A stretch of 64,000 bases of DNA from Flavobacterium sp. WV_118_3. Lineage in GTDB: Bacteria; Bacteroidota; Bacteroidia; Flavobacteriales; Flavobacteriaceae. Position 1 is the first letter of the stretch. Each line of letters starts with the position of its first letter. This document shows positions 42,607 to 51,990 of this stretch, piece after piece. Location: the NCBI RefSeq assembly GCF_039778605.1, contig NZ_CP156060.1, forward strand, positions 3,314,001-3,378,000, read 5' to 3'. Below the pieces are notes generated by a model, which had not been told where the DNA came from, made no database searches, and worked only from the letters and a program-made list of their open reading frames with translations. The translations under genes were made by a program, and so were the position numbers.

Positions 42607-43398
42607 CTAGTTTAAATAGTAAATGTAACCTACATTTAACCAAACCAACCAGTCGTTGTGTTTGTTTTCCGGATAGCGTGTCGGATCCGGACTCATACCA
42701 TCAACCCAGTTGGAAAAATAATATTGCATACGAAGGTCGATCATTAAATCGGATAATTCGGTAAGCTTGTAACGGGTTCCAACACTGGATACAATCGACC
42801 AGGTTGTTCCGCTGTCATTACGTACGGCTCCGATATATTTTTCGGGTGTTACATTTGGATTGGTTCCTAAATTGGGACCTAAAGTAGAATAAGCCTCGGT
42901 TGTAAAATAATTAAAATGTGCTCCTAAACTTACAAACGGTGCCCAGGCGCCCGGTGTAACGGAAAAATCACGAATGCTAAACGGGTAATATTCCAATTGC
43001 ATTCCTAAATCGGTTACTGCTGTGGATCCGCGCATGCCTCTTAGCTGATTTGCCATGACCGATTGACGTTTGTTGTCAACCCATTCTCCAAAGTGTTTTA
43101 GCTTGGTTTTGTTGTAAGATAATTCCGTGCGTAATTTGAAGTGATCATTGAAATAAGTCTCCGGAGTATAACAACTACAGTCGGCTCTATAGGAAAAATT
43201 CAGATAGTGTACGATACCAATACCATATCCGGTATTGCCGGCATCTGTGCTCAGGTTGTCTCTTTCCCCGTAATCCGACTGGAAAGCTACAGGACCCGCA
43301 ATTACTCCTATTTCGTGAGAAAATCCGAATTGCGCTTTAACTGATGTACTGCTCCCTAACGCAAGGGTAAAAAGGAGGAATAGAATTTTTCTTCGCAT
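42607..43398 (-). CDS. THC0290_0291-type outer-membrane protein
   Basis: A 263-residue exported barrel-like protein; signal peptide to about residue 22 (SSTSVKAQ). The sequence FGFSHEIGVIAGPVAFQSDYGER and SYRADCSCYTPETYFNDHFKLRTELSYN, and the end LNVGYIYYLN, match a flavobacterial family I know under the placeholder name THC0290_0291. Two Cys in a CSC motif are unusual for a barrel strand and may lie in a loop. Function unknown. It is divergent from porZ over a 210-bp gap with promoter boxes on both strands. Confidence 0.8.
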   Translation of the reverse strand: MRRKILFLLFTLALGSSTSVKAQFGFSHEIGVIAGPVAFQSDYGERDNLSTDAGNTGYGIGIVHYLNFSYRADCSCYTPETYFNDHFKLRTELSYNKTKLKHFGEWVDNKRQSVMANQLRGMRGSTAVTDLGMQLEYYPFSIRDFSVTPGAWAPFVSLGAHFNYFTTEAYSTLGPNLGTNPNVTPEKYIGAVRNDSGTTWSIVSSVGTRYKLTELSDLMIDLRMQYYFSNWVDGMSPDPTRYPENKHNDWLVWLNVGYIYYLN

Positions 43399-43427
43399 TT
43401 TTAACTAAAAGATATAACTTTTCCTGA

Positions 43428-43435
43428 CAAATATA
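43428..43435 (-). promoter_or_regulatory. -7 box TATATTTG of the barrel protein gene
   Basis: Minus-strand TAnnTTTG match 29 bp before the start codon at 43398. Confidence 0.6.
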
Positions 43436-43581
43436 TAAAAACATAATTTCATTGTGATAAAAAAAAGCGTTATATTGATAATATAATCGATAAAATGAAT
43501 TTTTTATTTTTCAACTGCAGTAAAAGTTGAAATGATAACAGATATACTACATACAAAAAATAAAATAATTGCGTTTTAGTC

Positions 43582-43589
43582 TATATTTG
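43582..43589 (+). promoter_or_regulatory. -7 box TATATTTG of the porZ-recO unit
   Basis: TAnnTTTG match 19 bp before the porZ ATG at 43609. Confidence 0.6.
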
Positions 43590-43608
43590 TAAATCAATCT
43601 GCCGGTTA

Positions 43609-45900
43609 ATGAAAAAAATATTATATAGCATCTTTTTAGTACTGTTTGTAACTCCCTTTTTTGCGCAGCAAAACCAGCTTTGGAGAGGCTTTTTTTCGTT
43701 TGCCGAGGTAACGGATATTGCGGCAGCTCCTATACGGGTTTTTGCAACCTCGGAAAATGCAGTTTTTTCGAAAAGCCTGGTAACAAATGAATTGAAAACC
43801 ACAACTTCTATTAACGGATTTAAAGCCGAAACCATTACAGCCATGCATTTTAGTGTGACGTATAATAAAACATTTGTGGGGAATGATAACGGTTTGTTGT
43901 TGGTGGTGAATCAGGTTGACGGAAGTGTTTTTAATGTGGTGGATATCGTAAATAAGCCATCCATCGCACCCAATAAGAAAAAAATCAATCATCTTTACGA
44001 AAACGACGGGAAACTCTACATCTCTTGTGATTTTGGACTTTGTGTCTATAATCTGGCAACGATGGAGTTCGGGGATACTTATTTTATAGGTCCTACAGGT
44101 CAGGAGGTCGAAGTGTTGCAAACTACCGTTTTTAATGGTATGATCTACGCAGTTACCCGCAATAACGGAATTCGCCGGGCTAGTGTGGCCAATCCGAATC
44201 TAATCGATTTTTCTCAGTGGCAGGAATTCGATGCCGGATCGTGGTTGGGAGCGGTAACATTCAATAACCGATTGTTGTTAGCAAATGCCAATAACCGAAT
44301 GTATAGTTATACCAATGCAGCCATTCAGGAAGTGTATACGACTATGCAACAGGCTGTGGATTTTAAAAGTTTTAATGACCGATTGGTATATACGTCTGCA
44401 AATCATGTCTATGTATTTGATCCGGCAATGGTTTTGCTGGCACATATCACCCAAATACCCGATGTTGTGACCACATTTACCTGTGGTGTGGCATCAGGAA
44501 ATAATATTTTTATCGGTACTAAGGATAAGGGAATGTATAGTACGACTACAACCAACAGTATGGTCTTTCAAAATAATACTCCTGACGGTCCGGTGCGGAA
44601 TAAAATCTTTTCCTTAAAAAAAGCACCAAGCGCCCTTTGGGCGGTTTATGGTGACTATAGCCGTTTTTATAATCCGTATCCATTGGGTGCTTTTGGAATC
44701 AGTAAGTTTAAGGAAAGTAGTGGCTGGAGTTTAATTCCGTATGAGGAATTAAGCGGTGCAAAATCGCTGAGTAGGGTGGCGCTTAATCCGAATAATGAAA
44801 ATCAGGCGTTTGTGAGTTCGTATTATTCCGGGCTTTTAAAAATAGAAAATGATGCATTGGTTACGCTTTATACACAGCTAAATACGGGTAATAACGGATT
44901 GGAGTCGTTGCCACCTCCAAACAATAATGATATCCGGATCAATGGTCCCGCCTTTGATCGAAGAGGAAATCTTTGGATGACCAATAGTTTGGTAGCAAAA
45001 GGACTCAAAGTATTCCGGGCCGATAATCAATGGGTGTCCTATGATTTGTCTAATGTAACGGTACAACCGGAATCCGATAGTTATGCTCCATTAATTGTAG
45101 ATAAAAATAATACCAAGTGGATTCCATCGCTAAATAATGGACTTATTGGATTTAACGAAAACTACGGTAATAAATTTATAGTGATCAAAACTGGAACGGA
45201 TAGTGGAAATCTGCCGGATAATGATGTGAGAGTCGTTGCGGTCGATACCCGGAACCAGCTTTGGATTGGTACGAATAAAGGATTGCGCATCCTGCCAAGT
45301 GTCGATCGTTTTTTAACGGAAACCACGCTGACAACCAATGCGATTATCATTTTGGAAGACAATCTGGCTCAGGAGCTTTTTTACCAACAGGTAATTCTGG
45401 ATATTGCTGTCGACGGATCGAATAACAAATGGTTGTCTATTGCCGGTGGCGGTGTTTTTCAGGTGTCACCAAACGGACAGAGCGTATTGCATAAATTTAC
45501 GAAGGAAAATTCCCCTTTGCCCAGTAATAATATCAACGATATTGAAATTGACGGCGTTACCGGAGAGGTGTTTTTTGCAACCGATAAAGGAATGGTTTCG
45601 TATCAGGGAACGGCAACCAAAGCCAATGATAATCTGAATAATGTTTATGTGTTTCCGAATCCGGTGCGCCCGGGATTTGAAGGCGACGTAAACATTAGTG
45701 GACTAATTGATAAGGCCAATGTAAAGATTACCGATATCGAAGGAAATCTGGTGTACGAAACGACGTCACAAGGCGGTACGATAACGTGGGATACGCGGGC
45801 ATTTGGGAAATATAAAGTGGCTTCCGGGGTGTATATGATCTTTATTTCTTCGGAAGACGGCTCCGAAACCAAAGTCAAAAAAGTAATGGTGATTCGGTAA
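43609..45900 (+). CDS. porZ: PorZ-type protein of the type IX secretion system
   Basis: A 763-residue exported protein. A signal peptide (LFVTPFFAQ) is followed by two beta-propeller domains (about 20-330 and 335-670) made of two-component-regulator-propeller-like repeats (VFATSENAVFSK, ISCDFGLCVYNLATMEFGD, LWIGTNKGLRILPS, FFATDKGMVSYQG). A C-terminal type IX sorting domain spans about 680-763 (NVYVFPNPVRPGFEG ... GVYMIFISSEDGSETKVKKVMVIR). In Porphyromonas PorZ is a surface subunit of the attachment complex that delivers anionic LPS to cargo. Unlike ordinary cargo, PorZ keeps its CTD. recO follows after 26 bp. Confidence 0.88.
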   Translation: MKKILYSIFLVLFVTPFFAQQNQLWRGFFSFAEVTDIAAAPIRVFATSENAVFSKSLVTNELKTTTSINGFKAETITAMHFSVTYNKTFVGNDNGLLLVVNQVDGSVFNVVDIVNKPSIAPNKKKINHLYENDGKLYISCDFGLCVYNLATMEFGDTYFIGPTGQEVEVLQTTVFNGMIYAVTRNNGIRRASVANPNLIDFSQWQEFDAGSWLGAVTFNNRLLLANANNRMYSYTNAAIQEVYTTMQQAVDFKSFNDRLVYTSANHVYVFDPAMVLLAHITQIPDVVTTFTCGVASGNNIFIGTKDKGMYSTTTTNSMVFQNNTPDGPVRNKIFSLKKAPSALWAVYGDYSRFYNPYPLGAFGISKFKESSGWSLIPYEELSGAKSLSRVALNPNNENQAFVSSYYSGLLKIENDALVTLYTQLNTGNNGLESLPPPNNNDIRINGPAFDRRGNLWMTNSLVAKGLKVFRADNQWVSYDLSNVTVQPESDSYAPLIVDKNNTKWIPSLNNGLIGFNENYGNKFIVIKTGTDSGNLPDNDVRVVAVDTRNQLWIGTNKGLRILPSVDRFLTETTLTTNAIIILEDNLAQELFYQQVILDIAVDGSNNKWLSIAGGGVFQVSPNGQSVLHKFTKENSPLPSNNINDIEIDGVTGEVFFATDKGMVSYQGTATKANDNLNNVYVFPNPVRPGFEGDVNISGLIDKANVKITDIEGNLVYETTSQGGTITWDTRAFGKYKVASGVYMIFISSEDGSETKVKKVMVIR

Positions 45901-45926
45901 TCCGATCGGAAAATTCCAATAATAAA

Positions 45927-46640
45927 ATGCTTGTCAAAACAAAAGCGATTGTGCTTAGTTCTATCCGGTTTCAGGAAAAAAGCCTGATTGTAAAATGTTT
46001 TACCCAATCCGACGGGCTAAAATCCTATTTTGTACAAAGTGCTTTTTCCGGAAAAAAAAGTAATCAGAAAATTGCCTATTTCCAGCCACTGACGTTGTTG
46101 GAAATCGAAGCCAGTCATAAAAATAAAGGAACACTCGAACGGTTTAAAGAAGTAAAACTGGCAACGCCATATATGACCGTTAATGTCGATGTGGTGAAGA
46201 GTACCATCGTAATTTTTATTTCCGAAATGCTTCATAATTGTATCCGGGAAGAAGAACAAAACGAAAACCTCTTTGCATTTTTGGAAACCGCATTGCTTTG
46301 GTTGGATACGCACGACGAAGTGGCTAATTTTCACCTGATGCTGCTGATGGAAATCACTAAATTCCTCGGATTTTATCCGGATGTTTCCAATGATGAATAT
46401 GCCTTTTTTGAAATGACCGAAGGGATGTTTGTGCCTTTTCATGGAATTACCTGTCTTACGGAACAGGAGACGCTGTTGTTTAAGAAGTTAAAGGAGCTGA
46501 AGTTCGATAGTGATCAGAAGATTTTTAACGGAAAGGAACGACAAATACTGCTTAAAATACTACTCGATTATTATACCTTTCACTTCGACGGATTTAAAAA
46601 GCCGCGGTCGCTGGAAGTGCTCAAAGAAGTTTTTCAGTAA
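45927..46640 (+). CDS. recO: DNA repair protein RecO
   Basis: A 237-residue recombination mediator that helps RecA load on SSB-coated DNA. An N-terminal OB fold (VKTKAIVLSSIRFQEKSLIVKCFT at about 3-26) is followed by the helical domain (FLETALLWLDTHDEVANFHLMLL). The four zinc-binding cysteines found in many RecO proteins are absent in the visible C-terminal region, as in other flavobacterial forms as far as I recall. It is co-transcribed with porZ. Confidence 0.92.
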   Translation: MLVKTKAIVLSSIRFQEKSLIVKCFTQSDGLKSYFVQSAFSGKKSNQKIAYFQPLTLLEIEASHKNKGTLERFKEVKLATPYMTVNVDVVKSTIVIFISEMLHNCIREEEQNENLFAFLETALLWLDTHDEVANFHLMLLMEITKFLGFYPDVSNDEYAFFEMTEGMFVPFHGITCLTEQETLLFKKLKELKFDSDQKIFNGKERQILLKILLDYYTFHFDGFKKPRSLEVLKEVFQ

Positions 46641-46743
46641 AAAACAATAAAAAGTCTTTGTAAACCATCTATTTTCTAATTGTCTTAACTAAGAATTATT
46701 CAAAAATCCTTACTTTCGCAAATTGATTAGAAAAAACGATAAA

Positions 46744-49700
46744 ATGAGTGCGAAATTTACTGAATACAAAGGACTTGATTTGCCAACAGTAGCATCTGAA
46801 GTGCTTGAATTTTGGAAAAAAGAAAACATCTTTGAACAGAGTATTACTTCCCGTGAAGGAAACCAGCCGTTTGTGTTTTTCGAAGGACCGCCATCGGCAA
46901 ATGGTCTTCCCGGAATTCACCACGTAATGGCGCGCTCCATTAAAGATATTTTTTGTCGTTATAAAACTCAGAAAGGATACCAGGTAAAGCGTAAGGCCGG
47001 ATGGGATACGCATGGACTACCGGTAGAATTAGGAACCGAAAAAGAACTGGGTATTACCAAAGAAGATATCGGAACCAAGATCACGGTAGCCGAATACAAC
47101 GAAGCGTGTAAACGAACTGTAATGCGCTATACCGATGTGTGGAATGACCTGACCGAAAAAATGGGATATTGGGTGGATATGGAAAATCCGTATATTACCT
47201 ACAAATCCAAATATATGGAAACCGTTTGGTGGCTTTTAAAGCAGATCTATAATAAAGATTTGTTGTACAAAGGATACACCATTCAACCATACTCACCAAA
47301 AGCCGGAACCGGATTGAGTTCGCATGAAGTGAACCAACCGGGAAGTTACCGCGATGTGACTGATACAACCATTGTAGCGCAGTTTAAAGCGATCGATGCA
47401 ACATTGCCGGAAGCCTTACAAGGTTTCGGAGTGGTACACTTTTTAGCATGGACGACTACACCGTGGACGTTGCCGTCGAATACAGCGTTAACCGTTGGTC
47501 CGAAAATCGATTATGTATTGGTGAAAACCTTTAACCAGTATACCTTCGAGCCAATCAATGTAATTTTGGCAAAACCCTTATTGGCAAAACAATTTGCCGG
47601 GAAATATTTCCTATCTGAAAACGAAGAAGACTTTGTGAATTACAAAGCTGAAGATAAAAAAATACCGTATACCGTTTTAACCGAAGTAAAAGGAGCTACG
47701 CTGGTAGGAACCCGTTACGAACAATTATTGGACTATGCGTTACCGTATCAGAATCCGGAAAATGCGTTCCGCGTGATTTCGGGTGATTTCGTAACGACGG
47801 AAGATGGTACCGGAATTGTGCATACGGCGCCTACATTTGGTGCAGACGATGCCAGGGTAGCGAAAGAAGCCACACCGGAAGTGCCACCAATGTTGGTATT
47901 GGATGATGCCGGAAATCCGGTTCCTTTGGTAGACTTACAAGGTAAGTTTGTGAAACAAATGGGAACGGAAATGGGTGGTAAATACGTGAAAAACGAATAC
48001 TACAACGACGGAGAAGCGCCGGAACGCTCGGTGGATGTCGAAATTGCGATCCACTTAAAAGAAGCAAACAAAGCCTTTAAAGTTGAAAAATATGTACACA
48101 GTTACCCACACTGTTGGAGAACCGATAAACCGATCCTGTATTATCCATTGGATTCCTGGTTTATCAAAGTAACCGAAGTAAAAGACCGTATGTTCGACTT
48201 AAACGAAACGATCAACTGGAAGCCAAAAGCTACCGGAGAAGGACGTTTTGGGAACTGGTTAAAAAATGCGAACGACTGGAACCTGTCGCGTTCCCGTTAT
48301 TGGGGAATTCCGTTGCCAATCTGGAGAACGGAAGACAAAACCGAAGAAATGCTTATTGGTTCCGTTGAAGAATTATATACTGAAATTGAAAAAGCCATCG
48401 CAGCCGGAGTTCAGGATGAAAATCCGTTTAAAGGCTTTGTGATAGGTGATATGAGTGAAGCGAACTACGAGTTGGTGGATCTTCATAAAAATGTAGTGGA
48501 TAACATTACGTTGGTGTCGGCTAGCGGTAAACCGATGAAACGCGAAAGTGACCTGATCGACGTTTGGTTTGATAGTGGTGCGATGCCGTATGCGCAATGG
48601 CATTATCCGTTTGAAAATAAAGAATTGGTAGACGATCAGTTGGCTTTTCCAGCCGATTTTATCGCCGAGGGTGTTGATCAGACACGCGGATGGTTCTACA
48701 CCTTGCATGCTATCGCCACATTGGTGTTCGATAAAGTGGCGTATAAAAACGTGGTTTCGAACGGGCTTGTATTGGACAAAGAAGGACAAAAAATGTCCAA
48801 AAGATTAGGGAATGCGGTCGATCCATTTGAAACTTTAAAAGAGTTCGGACCCGATGCGACCCGATGGTATATGATTGCCAACGCAAATCCATGGGATAAT
48901 CTGAAATTTGATATCGATGGTGTGGCCGAAGTGCGTCGTAAGTTCTTCGGAACGTTGTATAATACGTATTCGTTCTTTGCGTTATATGCTAATATAGATG
49001 GCTTTAGTTATACAGAAGCGGAAGTGCCATTGGAAGAACGACCGGAAATTGATCAATGGATATTGTCGGAATTAAATACGCTGGTTAAAAATGTAGACGA
49101 ATATTATGCCGATTACGAACCGACTAAAGCAGCGCGTGCGATATCCGATTTCGTTCAGGAAAACCTGAGTAACTGGTATGTACGTCTTTGTAGAAGACGT
49201 TTCTGGAAGGGTGAATATGCGCAAGATAAGATTGCGGCGTATCAAACGTTATACAGTTGTTTGTTAGCGGTAGCTAAATTAAGCGCGCCCATTGCACCGT
49301 TCTTTATGGACAAACTTTACAAAGATTTAACCCAGGCTACACAGTCGGAAAAATACGATAGTGTACATTTGGCCGAGTTTCCGGTATTCGTTGAAAACTT
49401 TGTTAATAAATTGTTAGAGAGCCGAATGCAAAAGGCGCAAACCATTTCATCGCTGGTATTATCCCTGCGTAAAAAAGAGATGATTAAGGTGCGTCAACCA
49501 TTGCAAAAGGTAATGATTCCGGTGCTTGACGATGATCAACGTGCTGAAATCGAAGCGGTTTCCAACTTGATCAAAGCCGAGGTAAACGTGAAGGAAATCG
49601 AGTTGTTGGACGATGCTTCCGGGGTATTGGTAAAACAAATTAAACCAAATTTTAAAGCCTTAGGGCCCCGATTTGGAAAAGATATGGGTTTGATTTCTAA

Positions 49701-50148
49701 GGAGATACAAAATTTTTCTCAGGAGCAAATCAACCAATTGGAGAAAGAAGGGACTTTAACACTTGTTATATCAGAAAAAAGTGTTAATTTAACAACTGAA
49801 GATGTTGAGATTTCTTCTCAGGATATCGAGGGTTGGCTGGTAGCTAATTCCGGCGGAATTACAGTGGCATTGGACATAACTATATCCGATGAATTAAGAA
49901 AAGAAGGTATCGCCAGAGAATTAGTAAACCGTATCCAAAATATCCGTAAAGATTCGGGATTAGAAGTAACGGACAAAATTAAGGTGCATCTGCAAAAAGA
50001 CCTGCAATTGGAAAATGCAGTCAGAAGCAATGAAGATTATATCAAAGCAGAAACGTTAACCGAAACTTTAATTTTTGAAGAACAACTCAACAATGGTATA
50101 GAAATTGAGTTTGATGACATTAAAACTAGAGTATTAATTTCAAAATAA
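46744..50148 (+). CDS. ileS: isoleucine--tRNA ligase
   Basis: A 1134-residue class I synthetase charging tRNA-Ile, of the large eukaryote-like (type 2) form usual in Bacteroidota. The HIGH-type motif is in SANGLPGIHHVMARSIKD (about 51-68), the editing domain at about 200-420 (LAWTTTPWTLPSNTAL), and the signature KMSKRLGNAVDPF near residue 680. The C-terminal domain lacks a zinc finger. The ATG at 46744 gives the expected MSAKFTEYKGLDLP start; an earlier ATG at 46723 overlaps the promoter-like TACTTTCG at 46711. Type 2 enzymes are associated with lower mupirocin sensitivity. No T-box is present. Confidence 0.96.
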   Translation: MSAKFTEYKGLDLPTVASEVLEFWKKENIFEQSITSREGNQPFVFFEGPPSANGLPGIHHVMARSIKDIFCRYKTQKGYQVKRKAGWDTHGLPVELGTEKELGITKEDIGTKITVAEYNEACKRTVMRYTDVWNDLTEKMGYWVDMENPYITYKSKYMETVWWLLKQIYNKDLLYKGYTIQPYSPKAGTGLSSHEVNQPGSYRDVTDTTIVAQFKAIDATLPEALQGFGVVHFLAWTTTPWTLPSNTALTVGPKIDYVLVKTFNQYTFEPINVILAKPLLAKQFAGKYFLSENEEDFVNYKAEDKKIPYTVLTEVKGATLVGTRYEQLLDYALPYQNPENAFRVISGDFVTTEDGTGIVHTAPTFGADDARVAKEATPEVPPMLVLDDAGNPVPLVDLQGKFVKQMGTEMGGKYVKNEYYNDGEAPERSVDVEIAIHLKEANKAFKVEKYVHSYPHCWRTDKPILYYPLDSWFIKVTEVKDRMFDLNETINWKPKATGEGRFGNWLKNANDWNLSRSRYWGIPLPIWRTEDKTEEMLIGSVEELYTEIEKAIAAGVQDENPFKGFVIGDMSEANYELVDLHKNVVDNITLVSASGKPMKRESDLIDVWFDSGAMPYAQWHYPFENKELVDDQLAFPADFIAEGVDQTRGWFYTLHAIATLVFDKVAYKNVVSNGLVLDKEGQKMSKRLGNAVDPFETLKEFGPDATRWYMIANANPWDNLKFDIDGVAEVRRKFFGTLYNTYSFFALYANIDGFSYTEAEVPLEERPEIDQWILSELNTLVKNVDEYYADYEPTKAARAISDFVQENLSNWYVRLCRRRFWKGEYAQDKIAAYQTLYSCLLAVAKLSAPIAPFFMDKLYKDLTQATQSEKYDSVHLAEFPVFVENFVNKLLESRMQKAQTISSLVLSLRKKEMIKVRQPLQKVMIPVLDDDQRAEIEAVSNLIKAEVNVKEIELLDDASGVLVKQIKPNFKALGPRFGKDMGLISKEIQNFSQEQINQLEKEGTLTLVISEKSVNLTTEDVEISSQDIEGWLVANSGGITVALDITISDELRKEGIARELVNRIQNIRKDSGLEVTDKIKVHLQKDLQLENAVRSNEDYIKAETLTETLIFEEQLNNGIEIEFDDIKTRVLISK

Positions 50149-50157
50149 AAAGAAATT

Positions 50158-50538
50158 ATGGTGGATGAAAAAATAAGATATTCCGACGCTGATTTAGCCG
50201 AGTTCAGAGAGATCATCTTAAAGAAAATGGAAAAAGCAAAAGCCGATTTGGATCTGATTAAAAGTGCTTATCTGAATGACCTGAATAATGGTACCGATGA
50301 TACGTCACCAACATTCAAAGCCTTTGAGGAAGGAAGCGAAACCATGTCGAAAGAAGCAAACTCTCAGTTGGCCATCCGTCAGGAAAAGTTTATCAGGGAT
50401 TTAAAAAATGCATTAATCCGAATTGAAAACAAAACCTATGGTATCTGTAAAGTTACCGGAAAATTAATAAGTAAAGAAAGATTAAAACTCGTTCCGCATG
50501 CGACTATGAGTATCGAAGCGAAAAATTTACAACGTTAA
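50158..50538 (+). CDS. TraR/DksA-like regulator without zinc-finger cysteines
   Basis: A 126-residue protein of the DksA/TraR class, which acts in the secondary channel of RNA polymerase. It has an N-terminal helical hairpin (about 10-92) and a C-terminal block YGICKVTGKLISKERLKLVPHA at the place of the zinc finger. Only one Cys (Cys97) remains of the four expected, so metal binding is lost or replaced. It starts 9 bp after ileS and is likely co-transcribed. The call rests on fold-level similarity and position. A degenerate finger appears to be normal in flavobacteria, but I cannot verify how widely. Confidence 0.85.
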   Translation: MVDEKIRYSDADLAEFREIILKKMEKAKADLDLIKSAYLNDLNNGTDDTSPTFKAFEEGSETMSKEANSQLAIRQEKFIRDLKNALIRIENKTYGICKVTGKLISKERLKLVPHATMSIEAKNLQR

Positions 50539-50556
50539 TCTTTTCAAAATATCTCG

Positions 50557-50584
50557 AAAACGCTCCTTATGGAGCGTTTTTATT
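50557..50584 (+). terminator. intrinsic terminator of the ileS-dksA-like unit
   Basis: Stem AAAACGCTCC/GGAGCGTTTT with a TTAT tetraloop and T-rich tail. Confidence 0.85.
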
Positions 50585-50596
50585 ATATAATTCTTT

Positions 50597-50604
50597 TATT
50601 TTTG
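50597..50604 (+). promoter_or_regulatory. -7 box TATTTTTG of lspA
   Basis: TAnnTTTG match 17 bp before the lspA ATG at 50622, which leaves a leader of about ten bases. Confidence 0.55.
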
Positions 50605-50621
50605 CTGTCAAATTATTGAAA

Positions 50622-51218
50622 ATGTCCTTACGAAAAGCTTATTTGTTAGTAATACTGGTCCTGGTGGTGGATCAGCTTTCTAAAATCTATATCAAAACCA
50701 ATTTTGCACTCAACGATGAAGTCTATGTTTTTGAGTGGTTCCGTATTCATTTTATCGAAAATGAAGGAATGGCATGGGGTGTCGAAATACCCGGAGCCTA
50801 CGGAAAACTATTCTTAACCTTGTTCCGAATTGTAGCCGTATGCGGAATCGGATACTGGTTGTATGATTCGGTAAAGAAAAAAAGTTCCAACTACCTGATC
50901 GTAGCGGTGGCATTAATTCTGGCCGGTGCTTTTGGTAATATTATTGACTCGGTTTTTTATGGTGTGATCTTTAATGATAGTATTCACGAACCGGCAACTT
51001 TATTTGCTTCCAATCCATACGGAACCTGGTTCCACGGAAAAGTAGTCGATATGTTGTATTTCCCAATCTGGGAAGGTAACTTGCCAAAATGGTTACCGCT
51101 TTGGGGAGGTAAGCACTTCACTTTTTTTAATGCGATTTTTAACGTAGCCGATATGGCGATATCCGTAGCTGTAGGAATGTTGATTGTGTTTAACAAAAAA
51201 GCCTTCGGAAATAACTAA
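50622..51218 (+). CDS. lspA: lipoprotein signal peptidase
   Basis: A 198-residue aspartic membrane protease cleaving prolipoproteins after lipidation. Conserved blocks are VVDQLSKIYIK (about 16-26), ENEGMAWGVEIPG, LAGAFGNIIDSVFYG and, with the catalytic Asp residues, KVVDMLYFPI and FFNAIFNVADMAISVAVG. Four membrane helices are predicted. A long periplasmic insertion after FYGVIFNDS is typical of Bacteroidota. The ATG at 50622 is preferred to the TTG two codons upstream. The many predicted lipoproteins in this window depend on it. Confidence 0.95.
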   Translation: MSLRKAYLLVILVLVVDQLSKIYIKTNFALNDEVYVFEWFRIHFIENEGMAWGVEIPGAYGKLFLTLFRIVAVCGIGYWLYDSVKKKSSNYLIVAVALILAGAFGNIIDSVFYGVIFNDSIHEPATLFASNPYGTWFHGKVVDMLYFPIWEGNLPKWLPLWGGKHFTFFNAIFNVADMAISVAVGMLIVFNKKAFGNN

Positions 51219-51246
51219 AAAAAGCGTCAGAGATGACGCTTTTTTA
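51218..51246. terminator. bidirectional terminator overlapping a stop codon
   Basis: Stem AAAAAGCGTCA/TGACGCTTTTT with a GAGA loop between convergent lspA and the small lipoprotein gene. The right arm runs to 51245, so it includes part of that gene's stop codon (51244-51246). Confidence 0.85.
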
Positions 51247-51420
51247 TTTCTGTTGTCCGGGAGCAAAAGGCTTGGCGCTTTTGGTTCCGTAAATTTTCTT
51301 CGCCTGACCCGGAGGAAGTGGCTTACCGGAATTGGTGTTTCCGGTGGTGTGTACCGTTGTGCTGCAACCGGAAAGCATAAGTGCAAAACTGCAAACTAAA
51401 AGGACGACAAATGATTTCAT
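51244..51420 (-). CDS. 58-residue small lipoprotein
   Basis: A small reading frame below usual length cut-offs. It begins ATG at 51420 with signal peptide MKSFVVLLVCSFALMLSGC, lipobox LSGC and lipidated Cys19. A Ser/Thr-rich linker (STTVHTTGNTNSGK) follows, and then a conserved-looking tail with two related phrases, PLPPGQAKKIYGTKSAK and PFAPGQQK. I recall small Bacteroidota lipoproteins with this PPGQAKK tail that are sometimes labelled quinol oxidase subunit 4; nothing here supports an oxidase role. It lies 4 bp downstream of the formyltetrahydrofolate cyclo-ligase stop codon on the same strand, so it is the last gene of that operon. Function unknown. Confidence 0.75.
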   Translation of the reverse strand: MKSFVVLLVCSFALMLSGCSTTVHTTGNTNSGKPLPPGQAKKIYGTKSAKPFAPGQQK

Positions 51421-51423
51421 AAG

Positions 51424-51990
51424 CTAAAAAGTATAAATTTTATCTGGGGTGATACAATAATCCAAAGCGATATCGCTCTCAAATACATCGGCAATCGCAT
51501 TTTCGGCCTCGAAAAACGATAATCCAACCTTGATTACCTCTTCTTTGCATTCCGAAAGAAAACGGTCGTAAAAGCCTTTTCCGTAGCCAACGCGATGTCC
51601 GTTCGTGTCAAAAGCCAAGAGCGGAACAAAAACCACATCGATTTTTGTCGAAGGAACTTCAATTCCGTCTACCGGTTCCGGAATGTCGTATTCGTTTTTC
51701 CGGATCTTTGTACTATCGGTTAACAAATAATGTACCATTTTTCCGGTTTCAAAATCCGATTTCGAGATTACGGTTTCTTTGTCCTTGCCAGCGAGAATTT
51801 GTAAGATAAATTCGGTATCGACTTCTTTTTGCGCTGCGATCGGTAGAAACAAATGGTAATAGGTGTGATTCCATATGGAAACCTCCAATAAGCGGTTGGC
51901 GATTTCGAGACTTTTGCTTTCGATCGCTTCCGGTGAAAGTGCTTTTCGCAATTCCTTATATTTTTTTCGTAACTCGCGTTTAGTTGTCAT
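51424..51990 (-). CDS. 5-formyltetrahydrofolate cyclo-ligase
   Basis: A 188-residue enzyme converting 5-formyltetrahydrofolate to methenyl-tetrahydrofolate with ATP. The basic N-terminal helix MTTKRELRKKYKELRKAL and the conserved substrate/ATP loop GHRVGYGKGFYDRFLSECK (about 131-149) are intact. The start overlaps the upstream aspartoacylase-like gene by 11 bp (51980-51990). Together with the downstream small lipoprotein, the three form one minus-strand unit. Confidence 0.94.
   Translation of the reverse strand: MTTKRELRKKYKELRKALSPEAIESKSLEIANRLLEVSIWNHTYYHLFLPIAAQKEVDTEFILQILAGKDKETVISKSDFETGKMVHYLLTDSTKIRKNEYDIPEPVDGIEVPSTKIDVVFVPLLAFDTNGHRVGYGKGFYDRFLSECKEEVIKVGLSFFEAENAIADVFESDIALDYCITPDKIYTF

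Noticed and set aside
46641..46743. A T-box or other tRNA-sensing leader before ileS.
   Set aside because: The gap is only about 100 bp, with no specifier stem or T-box sequence; none is expected in Bacteroidota.
51184..51399. A plus-strand frame of 71 residues opposite the small lipoprotein.
   Set aside because: It overlaps the end of lspA and a terminator, has a low-complexity non-protein-like sequence, and the opposite-strand frame has a clear lipobox.
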